Assembly: GCA_037444685.1 (NCBI GenBank)
Contig: JBBILX010000006.1
Coordinates: 62,001 to 126,000 of the forward strand
Origin: UBA964 sp037444685
GTDB taxonomy: Bacteria > Pseudomonadota > Gammaproteobacteria > Steroidobacterales > Steroidobacteraceae
Direction: 5' to 3'
DNA length: 64,000 bases
A model generated the notes under the pieces. That model was not told the origin of the DNA, ran no database searches, and saw only the letters and a list, made by a program, of their open reading frames with translations. Made by a program: the position numbers and the translations under genes. Within the stretch, counting starts at the first letter, position 1, and every line of letters begins with the position of its first letter. This document shows, one piece after another, positions 50,660 to 58,568 of the stretch.

Positions 50660-50717
50660 CTCTGCCCGCCATCATAACGCGTTGCGGCGGCAACCGGATC
50701 GCGGCCCGCCACTTGCG

Positions 50718-52907
50718 TCAGGGGGCGATCACGCCCGGATTCGAGACCGTCAGGGCGGTGCCGTCGTTGGCCACGAACTCCGCGATCTGCGTCTGCATCT
50801 CGAGCGTCATCGCCGGCGCCGGTCGCGGATCGAGATAGCCGTTGTGGATGCCCTGGTTGAAGCGCACCTGCACGCCGGGCGCCGCGACGGCGGCGGTGCC
50901 GGCGGTCGGACCTCGAATCGGCAGGCCGAGCAGCGAAGTCAGTACCTCGGTGCGGGCGTTGGGCACGGTCGAGTCCGGACCCCAGATGCCACCGGCGGGA
51001 TTCGGCGCGCCGCCGACCACGTAGCCGACGTAGATCCGGCGGCCTCCGGCGGTCACGGTTCCCGTGTAATTGATGCCGTCCGCGGCGTCGACCACCGTCT
51101 GGGCGTCGCGAAACCAGTTCGAGTAGAGCGCCGAGCCCGGCACGAGCTGACCGCCGCTCGCGGCGGCGAGACCCAAATTGATCCGCGGTCCGTAGAAGTC
51201 GGACAGCCGTAGCGTCTCGGTCAGGCCGACCGCGCCCATCGGCAAGCCGGATGCGCGCGGTATCGGGGACACGCCGAGCACCGTCGTCCCGACGATCGCG
51301 CCGAGCGAATAGCCAACGAGGTGGATGCGTGCCGGATCGAAGTCGGGCGTACCGTCGGCGTTGAAATCGATGTTCGGGATCGCCTTGAGGGTCGTGACGA
51401 TGTCGGCGACGGCCTGACGCGTATTGTCGCGGCTGACCAGCAGATTGGCGAGGTTGATGAAATGCGTGCCGGTCTCGTCGATGACCCCGTCGGGTCCGGG
51501 AGCACCGGTGGTGTTGTTGACGAGGTCCAGGTCGAAGACTCGCTCGCGTCCGGGCTGGCGTAGCGCGGCGAACGGATCGGTGGGCGTGATGCCATGCAGC
51601 GGCAGGTCGATCGCGATCACCGCAAACCCGCGCGCGGCGAAGCTGTCGGCGACCAGCAGCGAGTCGGCGCGCGTTCGGGGTGTGCCATGCTGGAACAGCA
51701 CGATGGGCCAGCCGTTCGGACCCGGGCCGCCGACCGTCGGCACCGTCAGCAGCAGGGGGATGTCGAGCGTCGCGACGCGCGCCGGCAGCGGGTTGAAGCG
51801 CGTGAGCAGCCGACTGCTCTGGTCCAGCGTCGGCACCAGAGGCGGACCGGCGGCCAGCCAGTAGTTGTTCAGCGGTGCCGTGGGATTGCCGGCGGAGGGC
51901 GGCGTGAGGTAGTACGGCACGCGGATGGTTCCGGCGTAGAGACGCGCGAGTCCTGGAGAACCCGGCAGCAGCTGCGCAGTCGTCAGGCCCGTATTCTGCA
52001 GCGCCACCGCACCGTCCGTGCCCGACAGCGGCGCCGCCGACAGCAGCGCGAGCGTGTCGCCGGTCGACTGGGTCGAGAAGCTGAACGAGAGCACGATGTT
52101 CGAAGGATCGAGCCCGGCCGCACGCGCCACCAGCAGGTGAGTGCTCGTGAGCTGACAGAGTGCGCGCAGCGTCGCGTTCGCGATCGGCGCGCAGGAGGCA
52201 GGCGCCGGTGGCGCGGTCGGAGGCCGCGCGGCGAATTCACTGAGGATCTGCGCGCGGATGGTGGCGTAGTCGGTGTCGGGCGAGGCCGCCGCGCCGGTGC
52301 TGCTCGTGATGCCGCGGGTCAGCAGCACGAGGTAACTAGACTTGGCCGCCAGAGGACGCAGCGGGTTGATATTGAGCACGCTGCCGTTCGCGCCGGCATC
52401 GGTCGACAGCGAGACCGAGTAATCGATTCCCTGGGCCAGCGGTCGTACCAGGCCGGTGACACCCTTGGTCGCGGTATCGGTCGTGACCTGCAGCACGAAG
52501 AGGCTTGCGCCGGTCACGGAGGCGAGGTTGATCGCGCCCTCGAATCGCACCGTCCAATGGGCCGTCGTCGAGAATCCATCGAGCGCATTCTGGGCTGGCT
52601 CGGCCGTGGTCCGCCCCGGTGGCAGGAAAGTGACCGGGCTGAATGGCGACGACGGCAGACTCAGGGTGCCATCGCTGCTGCCGGCGAAATAGGCGTCGTA
52701 TGGGTACGGAAACACGCCGAACGTCGGCTGGAACAGCGGCCGGAAGCCCGTGTTGACCGGCGTGCTGCCGCCGGGATTGAGGTTGCCACTGCTGGGGTTG
52801 GTGGCGCCGAGATCGTCAGGTCCGTCGGCGTCGGAGACACTCTTGGCGCAACCCGTGATCACGGCCGCGATGGACAGCATCAGCGCGGCGCGGTGCAAAG
52901 TCTTCAT
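50718..52907 (-). CDS. VolA-like lipase/phospholipase, lipoprotein
   Basis: 729 residues. Residues 1-20 are a lipoprotein signal (MKTLHRAALMLSIAAVITGC). The N-terminal 250 residues resemble the virulence-factor lipase N-domain (FNPLPARVATLDIPLLLTVP and neighbouring strands). The catalytic part contains GWPIVLFQHGTPRTRADSLLVADSFAARGFAVIAIDLPLHG and the nucleophile elbow HLVGYSLGAIVG. A glycine-rich linker and a C-terminal histidine (FNQGIHNGYLD) complete the triad candidates. Vibrio VolA is a surface lysophospholipase. GAGGGG lies 6 bases before the ATG. It is divergent from rsmD and inserted into an otherwise conserved gene order. Confidence 0.8.
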   Translation of the reverse strand: MKTLHRAALMLSIAAVITGCAKSVSDADGPDDLGATNPSSGNLNPGGSTPVNTGFRPLFQPTFGVFPYPYDAYFAGSSDGTLSLPSSPFSPVTFLPPGRTTAEPAQNALDGFSTTAHWTVRFEGAINLASVTGASLFVLQVTTDTATKGVTGLVRPLAQGIDYSVSLSTDAGANGSVLNINPLRPLAAKSSYLVLLTRGITSSTGAAASPDTDYATIRAQILSEFAARPPTAPPAPASCAPIANATLRALCQLTSTHLLVARAAGLDPSNIVLSFSFSTQSTGDTLALLSAAPLSGTDGAVALQNTGLTTAQLLPGSPGLARLYAGTIRVPYYLTPPSAGNPTAPLNNYWLAAGPPLVPTLDQSSRLLTRFNPLPARVATLDIPLLLTVPTVGGPGPNGWPIVLFQHGTPRTRADSLLVADSFAARGFAVIAIDLPLHGITPTDPFAALRQPGRERVFDLDLVNNTTGAPGPDGVIDETGTHFINLANLLVSRDNTRQAVADIVTTLKAIPNIDFNADGTPDFDPARIHLVGYSLGAIVGTTVLGVSPIPRASGLPMGAVGLTETLRLSDFYGPRINLGLAAASGGQLVPGSALYSNWFRDAQTVVDAADGINYTGTVTAGGRRIYVGYVVGGAPNPAGGIWGPDSTVPNARTEVLTSLLGLPIRGPTAGTAAVAAPGVQVRFNQGIHNGYLDPRPAPAMTLEMQTQIAEFVANDGTALTVSNPGVIAP

Positions 52908-53044
52908 CGGAATCCCCTCGGTCTCGTGGTGCCGACTCCGGCCGGGCACGCTGGGCACGGTCGCCGTAGGCGCCGCGCTCGTTGGTGTGTGGCAACAACG
53001 ACGCGAGGCTAGGGTACGCTTCCGCGGAACGGGGAGGCAAGCCG

Positions 53045-53704
53045 ATGGCGGAGCGCGTCGGGGGAGCTCGCAAGCTGCGCATCATTGGAGGCGCCTGGCG
53101 CGGTCGCCGCTGGCGTTTTCCGGCCAATCCGTCGATCCGCCCGACACCCGACCGTGTGCGCGAGACGCTGTTCAACTGGCTCGGACAGCGTCTTCCCGGT
53201 GCGCACTGTCTCGACCTGTTCGCCGGCAGCGGCGCACTCGGGCTCGAAGCGCTGTCGCGCGGCGCTCGATCGGTGCTGTTCGTCGAACGCGATGCCGCGA
53301 GCGTTGCCGCGCTGCGCGCCTTGATCGCCGACTGGTTCGCACCGCGGGACCGTCCCGACCCCGCTGTCGTGACCGACTCGCCGGATGCGGGCGGCGCGCG
53401 CGTCATCGCCGCGGATGCCCGCCGCTGGATCGACGCGCCGCGACCTGCTGATCTGCCCCGATTCGACGTCGTGTTCCTCGACCCTCCATTTGCCGACGAG
53501 CTGCTGGAGCACTGCTGCGCCGCGCTCGAGCGGTATGACTGGCTCGCCGATCGTGCCCGTGTCTACCTCGAGTGCCCGGCGCGTGCGCCATTACCGGCGC
53601 TGCCGCCGCGCTGGCGCATGCTGCGTTCGGGGAGCGCGGGAGAGGTCGGGTATCATCTGGCCGAGCGTGGCGAGGGAGGGGTCCGCGACGCGGCCAGCAG
53701 ATGA
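53045..53704 (+). CDS. rsmD: 16S rRNA (guanine-966-N2)-methyltransferase
   Basis: 219 residues. Motif I is CLDLFAGSGALGLEALSRGA, the acidic block LFVERDAASV follows, and the catalytic DPPF motif is present in DVVFLDPPFADELLEH. The N-terminal LRIIGGAWRGRRWRFP and RPTPDRVRETLFNWL are family signatures. It methylates G966 of 16S rRNA. GGGGAGG lies 8 bases before the ATG. The stop overlaps the coaD ATG (ATGA), so translation is coupled, the same pairing seen in many gammaproteobacteria. Confidence 0.95.
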   Translation: MAERVGGARKLRIIGGAWRGRRWRFPANPSIRPTPDRVRETLFNWLGQRLPGAHCLDLFAGSGALGLEALSRGARSVLFVERDAASVAALRALIADWFAPRDRPDPAVVTDSPDAGGARVIAADARRWIDAPRPADLPRFDVVFLDPPFADELLEHCCAALERYDWLADRARVYLECPARAPLPALPPRWRMLRSGSAGEVGYHLAERGEGGVRDAASR

Positions 53705-54183
53705 AACGCAATGCCATCTATCCGGGCACTTTCGACCCGATGACCAACGGCCACCATGACCTGGTGCGCCGCGCCGCCTCGATCTTCGATCGCGTGGTCG
53801 TCGCCGTCGCGGCCAATCCCAACAAGGCGCCGATGTTCACGGTGGCCAAGCGCGTCGAGCTCGCGCGCGCCGTGCTGGCCGACCTGCCGAACGTCGAGGT
53901 CATGGGGTTCACGGGCCTCACGGTCGACTTCGCCCGCGACAATGGCCTCTCGGTGATCATCCGCGGCCTGCGCGCCGTATCGGACTTCGAGTTCGAGTTC
54001 CAGCTGGCCAACATGACGCGGCACCTCGCGCCGACGATGGAGACCGTGTTCCTGACGCCGCAGGAACAGTACACGTTCATCTCCTCGACGCTGGTCCGCG
54101 AGATCGCGGTGCTCGGCGGCAACGTCAGCGAGTTCGTCCACCCGATCGTCGCCGCCGAGCTGCACAAGCAGCGACGCCTTTGA
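53701..54183 (+). CDS. coaD: Phosphopantetheine adenylyltransferase
   Basis: 160 residues, normal length. The nucleotidyltransferase signature YPGTFDPMTNGHHDLVRRA contains the HxGH-type motif (GHH variant). KRVELA and the second motif IRGLRAVSDFEFEFQLANMTR follow, with the ISSTLVREIAVLGGNVSEFV block for ATP binding. It makes dephospho-CoA from phosphopantetheine, the penultimate CoA step. coaBC, the earlier step, is 4 kb downstream. Confidence 0.95.
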   Translation: MKRNAIYPGTFDPMTNGHHDLVRRAASIFDRVVVAVAANPNKAPMFTVAKRVELARAVLADLPNVEVMGFTGLTVDFARDNGLSVIIRGLRAVSDFEFEFQLANMTRHLAPTMETVFLTPQEQYTFISSTLVREIAVLGGNVSEFVHPIVAAELHKQRRL

Positions 54184-54593
54184 TCCGTCACTTCGCGCCG
54201 CCTGCGATCGACGGCCGCTGGCGGCCGATCGCGGCGTGGATTGCCGGTGAAGTCCTGCCGGTGCGCGAGCTGCGGGTGGCGCTGCTCGTGCTCGATCGCG
54301 GCTCTTATCAACTGATCGACCAGCACGCGCACGTGGCCGACAGCGGCGAGTACCGACTGCTGGCCGAGAGCGACCCGCCGGCGATCGACATCGAAGGGAC
54401 CGATGGGCCGCATGCGGGCCGGCGTCTGCGCGCGATCTACGATCTCGGCGGCGATCTGCTCTCGATCAGCTACGACCTGCGGGGCGGCCCCCGGCCGCTC
54501 AGCAGCGCACCCGAGGCGCCTACCGGCGATCCGGACACCGAACAGCTCCTGCTGACGATCACCTACGTGCGCGAGCGGCCGCTGCTGTCCTGA
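54180..54593 (+). CDS. TIGR03067-type protein
   Basis: 137 residues starting at TTG, which overlaps the coaD stop (TTGA). The pattern GRWRPIAAWIAGE...LVLDRGSYQLIDQHAHVADSGEYRLL...PPAIDIEGTDGPHAGRRLRAIYDLGGDLLSISYDL matches TIGR03067 proteins, a small beta-rich fold with no known role. The TTG start is the only one that covers the family start. Its last 35 bases overlap the convergent DNA glycosylase gene. Confidence 0.7.
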   Translation: MIRHFAPPAIDGRWRPIAAWIAGEVLPVRELRVALLVLDRGSYQLIDQHAHVADSGEYRLLAESDPPAIDIEGTDGPHAGRRLRAIYDLGGDLLSISYDLRGGPRPLSSAPEAPTGDPDTEQLLLTITYVRERPLLS

Positions 54594-55299
54594 GCCGCGG
54601 TGCCGGGCGTGGCGCCGGCGGTAGCCGGCCCTGCCGGGCGAGGTCGACGGCACGCCAAAGATACCAGGCGGCCGCGGTCCGGTGCGGCGCCCAACGTTCG
54701 CCGAACACGGCGAGGGCGCGCGGCGGCGGCAGTGCCCTGAGCCCATAGGCGAGACGAAAGCCATGGCGCACGCCGAAGTCATCGACGGGCAGCACGTCCG
54801 GACGACCGAGCTGGAACATCAGCATCATCTGTACGGTCCAGCGCCCGATCCCGCGCACCTGGGTGAGTCTCGCCACGATGCTGGCGTCATCGAGCGCATC
54901 GAGCGTGTCGCGATCGGGCACGAGGCCATCGAGAGCGCGGGCCGCGAGGTCTCTGAGCGCCGCCACCTTGGCCAGCGAGAATCCGCAGGCGCGCAAGGCT
55001 GGCACGGGCGTCGCCAGTACCTCCTGCGGCGCTGGAAATCGCCCCTCACCGTAGAGCGCGACGAAGCGTCGCAGGATGGTCGCTGCAGCGCTGCCGCTGA
55101 GCTGCTGATGGGCGATCGCGCGGGCCAGGTGCTCGTAGGGACTGCGGTCGCGTTCGGGCACGAGCCGATAAGGCCCGGCGGCCGCGATCACGCCGGCGAG
55201 CACGGGATCGGCGGCGGCGAGCCTCGCGGCGATGCCGGTGCGGGAGCGACTCGCGCCACGACCGGGCGCCCTGCGTTTCAGCGCTGACACGTACCGCAC
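54559..55299 (-). CDS. DNA-3-methyladenine glycosylase (AlkA-like HhH-GPD)
   Basis: Up to 246 residues. The HhH-GPD core is LTQVRGIGRWTVQMMLMFQLGRPDVLPVDDFGVRHGF, with the catalytic aspartate in PVDD. The upstream helices LARAIAHQQLSGSAAATILRRF also match. It excises alkylated purines. The start is uncertain: GTG at 55299 is the furthest; GTG at 55290 is also in frame. It overlaps the mutM stop by about 20 bases, so the two repair genes are probably co-transcribed. Confidence 0.88.
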   Translation of the reverse strand: MRYVSALKRRAPGRGASRSRTGIAARLAAADPVLAGVIAAAGPYRLVPERDRSPYEHLARAIAHQQLSGSAAATILRRFVALYGEGRFPAPQEVLATPVPALRACGFSLAKVAALRDLAARALDGLVPDRDTLDALDDASIVARLTQVRGIGRWTVQMMLMFQLGRPDVLPVDDFGVRHGFRLAYGLRALPPPRALAVFGERWAPHRTAAAWYLWRAVDLARQGRLPPAPRPAPRLRTAAAARARR

Positions 55300-56096
55300 C
55301 AGTAGGTGGAGCGCTGCCCCAGCACGGCGTGCCGCACGGGCGAGCGGCAGACCCGGCAGGGCTCGCCGGCGCGCTCATAGACGAACAGCTTCTGGCGGAA
55401 GTAGCCGGGGTTGCCGTCCGCGCCGACATAGTCGCGCAGGGTCGTGCCGCCGACCTCGATCGCCATGGCGAGCACCGCGCGGATCGCCTCGACGAGGCGT
55501 ACGACCTCCGCGCGTCGCAGGCGGCGCGCCTGGCGGCGCGGGCGGATGCCGGCGCGGAACAATGCCTCGCTGGCATAGATGTTGCCGACGCCGACGACGA
55601 GCTCGGCGTTCATCAGCAGCGACTTGATGGCGACGCGGCGGCCGCGCGTCACGCGCCAGAGATAGTCGGCGGTGAAGTCCGGGCCGAGCGGCTCGGGTGC
55701 GAGCCGACGCAACAGCGGGTGGAGCGCGGGATCTTCGCGCGTGCAGTGCAGGCTGCCAAAGCGCCGCGGATCGTTGAAGCGCAACACCTGGCCGGAATCG
55801 AGCACGAGGTCGAGGTGATCGTGCGTGCGCCTCGGCGCGCCCGCCGGCAACACCCGCAGGCTTCCCGACATGCCGAGGTGCAGGATCAGCGTGAGCCCGC
55901 CCTCGATCTCAAACAGCAGGTACTTGGCGCGCCGCCCGACTCCGAGCAGGCGACGCCCCGCCACGGTAGAGGCCACAGACCGATCGACCGGCCAGCGCAG
56001 CCGTGGTTCGTGGATCGCGAACTCGACGATGCGGGTGCCGACGACGTGGGGGGCTACGCCGCGGCGCGTGGTCTCGACTTCCGGCAGTTCGGGCAG
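55278..56096 (-). CDS. mutM: Formamidopyrimidine-DNA glycosylase, starting at CTG
   Basis: 272 residues when read from CTG at 56096: (M)PELPEVETTRRGVAPHVVG, the canonical Fpg start with P2 as the nucleophile and E3. No ATG, GTG or TTG lies upstream in frame, because the rpmG stop TAA sits only 5 codons before the CTG. The nearest ATG (55976) would delete the catalytic residues. The rest is normal: LILHLGMSGSLRV, NIYASEALFRAGI, and a C4 zinc finger CRVCRSPVRHAVLGQRSTYWCGTC. AAGG precedes the CTG by about 10 bases. It excises 8-oxoguanine. Either the start is genuinely CTG or one base is wrong. Confidence 0.85.
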   Translation of the reverse strand: MPELPEVETTRRGVAPHVVGTRIVEFAIHEPRLRWPVDRSVASTVAGRRLLGVGRRAKYLLFEIEGGLTLILHLGMSGSLRVLPAGAPRRTHDHLDLVLDSGQVLRFNDPRRFGSLHCTREDPALHPLLRRLAPEPLGPDFTADYLWRVTRGRRVAIKSLLMNAELVVGVGNIYASEALFRAGIRPRRQARRLRRAEVVRLVEAIRAVLAMAIEVGGTTLRDYVGADGNPGYFRQKLFVYERAGEPCRVCRSPVRHAVLGQRSTYWCGTCQR

Positions 56097-56108
56097 CGGA
56101 GGCCGGCC

Positions 56109-56264
56109 TTACTTGATCTTGGTTTCCTTGTACGCGACGTGCCTGCGCGCGACCGGGTCGTACTTCCTGACCTCCATCTTCTCGGGGTGCAGGCGCTTGT
56201 TCTTCGTCGTCACGTAGAAGTGGCCGGTGTTGGCCGAGGAGAGAAGCTTGATTTTCTCGCGCAT
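56109..56264 (-). CDS. rpmG: 50S ribosomal protein L33
   Basis: 51 residues: MREKIKLLSSANTGHFYVTTKNKRL..VRKYDPVARRHVAYKETKIK, a full-length L33 without zinc cysteines (the C-minus form). It follows rpmB and precedes mutM by 12 bases, the standard order. It lies in the large ribosomal subunit near the E site. Confidence 0.96.
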   Translation of the reverse strand: MREKIKLLSSANTGHFYVTTKNKRLHPEKMEVRKYDPVARRHVAYKETKIK

Positions 56265-56301
56265 GGTTCAGCCCTGCCGATCTTGGCCCGGTTTGCTCGA
56301 C

Positions 56302-56538
56302 TCAGATCCTTTGGCCAGCCGCGCGCAGCTTGGCGACGACCGCGTCGATGCCGTTCTTGTCGACCGTGCGAAGCGCCTTGGCCGACAGACGCAGCGACAC
56401 CCAGCGGCGCTCCGACTCGAGCCAGAAGCGCTGTGTGTGGAGGTTCGGCAGGAAGCGCCGGCGCTTCTTGTTATTGGCATGCGAGACGCGATTGCCGACG
56501 GCGGGGCGCTTGCCCGTGAGTTCGCAGACGCGGGACAT
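56302..56538 (-). CDS. rpmB: 50S ribosomal protein L28
   Basis: 78 residues, starting MSRVCELTGKRPAVGNRVSHANNKKRRRFLPNL, full length for L28. The second block FWLESERRWVSLRLSAKALRTVDKNGIDAVV is typical. TAAGGGA lies 6 bases before the ATG. A consensus-like sigma-70 promoter sits about 70 bases upstream. It is the first gene of an rpmB-rpmG-mutM-glycosylase unit. Confidence 0.97.
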   Translation of the reverse strand: MSRVCELTGKRPAVGNRVSHANNKKRRRFLPNLHTQRFWLESERRWVSLRLSAKALRTVDKNGIDAVVAKLRAAGQRI

Positions 56539-56605
56539 GTCGATTCCCTTACAGATCAGTTACTTGCACGGCCGGCTGGGCACAGCGCGGCGCTAGAGGC
56601 GGGCC

Positions 56606-56634
56606 TTTATACCAGCCGGAGGCCGGCGCGGCAA
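56606..56634 (-). promoter_or_regulatory. Sigma-70 promoter of rpmB-rpmG-mutM
   Basis: On the minus strand: TTGCCG, 17 bases, then TATAAA, preceded by TGG giving an extended -10. It lies 68 bases upstream of the rpmB ATG, with transcription expected near 56599. This is the clearest housekeeping promoter in the window. Confidence 0.7.
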
Positions 56635-56753
56635 CTGCCGGGTCAGGGCCAGGTGGAGTCCGTCGGCTCGGTGGCCTGCCAGCACGCTCCGCCATCGCTA
56701 CGCGCCGCTCGAGGGTCGGCCCGCAGAGACGATGCCGGGTACGGTGCCGCGTC

Positions 56754-57581
56754 TCAGCGATGGCGCCACAACTTGACTGCGGAGGCGATCAGGATCACTG
56801 CGAGGACCGGCGGAAGGGCATCGTGAGGGACGAATTGCAGGGCCCATGCGCCGACGAAGGCGCCTGCGGCAGATCCCAGCGCCATGGCGACGACCAATCG
56901 CCGTCGACATCTGAGCACCTGGAAACTGCGGTCGCGGCCGTACCGTGCGAAGCCGACGATCAGCGTTGGCATGCTGATCGCGAGGGAGAGACTGCCTGCC
57001 AGGGCAATGTCCGCTCCGAAGAGCAGTACGAGGGTTGGTATCAGCAGTTCGCCGCCGGCGACACCCAGCAGCGCGGCGATCAGGCCGATGGCGAGCCCCG
57101 CTGCCGCGCCGAGCACGATCAGCGTCATGCCGGCCACCCAAGGCCCGGACGGCACAGCGGGTTCGTGTGCGAAGGCGAGCATTGCGGCCATCGCGACCAG
57201 AATCACCGCGATGATGCGATGGAGTGCGCGCGAACCGATGCGCGTGGCGACATCGGCACCGAGCCACGCTCCGGCCAGGCTGCCGGCGAGCAGATTGGCG
57301 ACGATCGGCCAGTGCGCGAGCAGGACATCGATGGGGACGACCTTGGTCCGGAAGATCAGCGCTGCGGCGACGACGATGAGGCTGATCGCCTTGTTGACGA
57401 TCACGGCCTCCAGCGCTGCAAACCCGAACAACGCGATCAGTAGCGGGAGTCGAAACTCGGCGCCACCGAGGCCGATCAGCCCGCCGATCGCGCCGACGAG
57501 TGCAGCGGACAACGCCGCAGCGGCAAGACCTGCGAGCGGTTGGACTTGCACAGAGGAGGCGAGAGGCTCGGGCCGGGACAT
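56754..57581 (-). CDS. TSUP (TauE/SafE) family permease
   Basis: 275 residues with about eight hydrophobic helices. The repeats characteristic of the family are seen in each half: GAIGGLIGLGGAEFRLPLLIALFGF near the N-terminus and GLIAALLGVAGGELLIPTLVLLFGAD in the second half. These permeases export sulfite, sulfoacetate or related anions, or import thiosulfate. The substrate here is unknown. It is inserted between rpmB and radC, which are adjacent in E. coli. Confidence 0.88.
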   Translation of the reverse strand: MSRPEPLASSVQVQPLAGLAAAALSAALVGAIGGLIGLGGAEFRLPLLIALFGFAALEAVIVNKAISLIVVAAALIFRTKVVPIDVLLAHWPIVANLLAGSLAGAWLGADVATRIGSRALHRIIAVILVAMAAMLAFAHEPAVPSGPWVAGMTLIVLGAAAGLAIGLIAALLGVAGGELLIPTLVLLFGADIALAGSLSLAISMPTLIVGFARYGRDRSFQVLRCRRRLVVAMALGSAAGAFVGAWALQFVPHDALPPVLAVILIASAVKLWRHR

Positions 57582-57696
57582 GGCCCAAGTCTATCCGCGC
57601 TCGTCGGGAGCCGCGTTGCGGGCCGTAGGGCACGGCAGTCTCCCGAGGCGGGGTGCGCCTCTGAACGGGGCCACGCGGAGGCGCGGCATGGTGCGC

Positions 57697-58455
57697 TCAC
57701 AGCAGTCCACGTTCAGCGAGTGACAGACAGCGTCCAGCGCCGACGATCACGTGGTCGAGCAGGCGGATTTCGACGAGCGCGAGCGCCTCGCGCAGGCGAT
57801 GCGTGATCAGCTCGTCGGCCTGGCTCGGTTCGGCGATGCCCGAGGGATGGTTGTGGGCGAGGATGACCGCGGCCGCCTGCCGCTCGAGTGCCTCGCGGAC
57901 GACTTCGCGCGGATGGACGCTCGCGCCGTCGAGCGTGCCTCGAAACAATTCCTCGCAGGCGATCAGCCGGTGACGCGCGTCGAGGAACAGGCAGCAGAAC
58001 ACCTCGTAAGGTCGGTCGCGCAGCCGCGCCAGCAGGTAACACTGGGTCGCGGCGGGGGATTCAAAAGCATCCATGCTCCGCAGCGGCTCGGCATAATGGC
58101 GGCGCGCGATCTCGAGGCAGGCGATCAGACGCGCGCGCCGCGCCGCGCCGAGACCGCTCGCGCGAGCGTCGCTACGCGGTGGGCGAGTCTCGCGGAGCAG
58201 CAAGGCGCGCAGGGAACCCGCGCGTGCGAGCAGATGGTGGGCGAGTTCTAGCGCGTCGCACCCGGCGCGGCCAGTGCCGAACAGTACCGCGAGCAACTCC
58301 GCGTCCGAGAGCGCGGCCGCACCGAGGCTCAGCAGTCGTTCCCGTGGCCGCTCGGCTGCGGGCCAGTGCCGCAGGCGCGCCGTGGCCGGCGGCGACGGGC
58401 GAGCCGGGCGAGCGGCGTGGGGGCCTGAGTGGGGGTCGCGGATGGAGGGTGTCAT
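57697..58455 (-). CDS. radC: RadC family JAMM-domain protein
   Basis: 252 residues. An N-terminal helix-hairpin-helix-like region (LRHWPAAERPRERLLSLGAAALSDAELLAVLFG) precedes the JAMM metalloprotease-like domain with the HxHP motif EVVREALERQAAAVILAHNHPSGIAEPSQAD. The metal ligands (His, His, Asp) are all present. RadC was once thought to act in DNA repair but its role is unsettled. Start is the ATG at 58455; the frame further upstream (to 58836) is antisense to coaBC. It is divergent from coaBC by about 110 bases. Confidence 0.9.
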   Translation of the reverse strand: MTPSIRDPHSGPHAARPARPSPPATARLRHWPAAERPRERLLSLGAAALSDAELLAVLFGTGRAGCDALELAHHLLARAGSLRALLLRETRPPRSDARASGLGAARRARLIACLEIARRHYAEPLRSMDAFESPAATQCYLLARLRDRPYEVFCCLFLDARHRLIACEELFRGTLDGASVHPREVVREALERQAAAVILAHNHPSGIAEPSQADELITHRLREALALVEIRLLDHVIVGAGRCLSLAERGLL

Positions 58456-58568
58456 GTGACGATGCTGACACCGCGGCGGGTGCTGCGGTGAGGGCGAAAT
58501 CTGGCCGCAGCACCCGCAAACGCGCGCACAGTTTGCGCGCCGTGCGCGGCGACCACCATAATCGGCCG

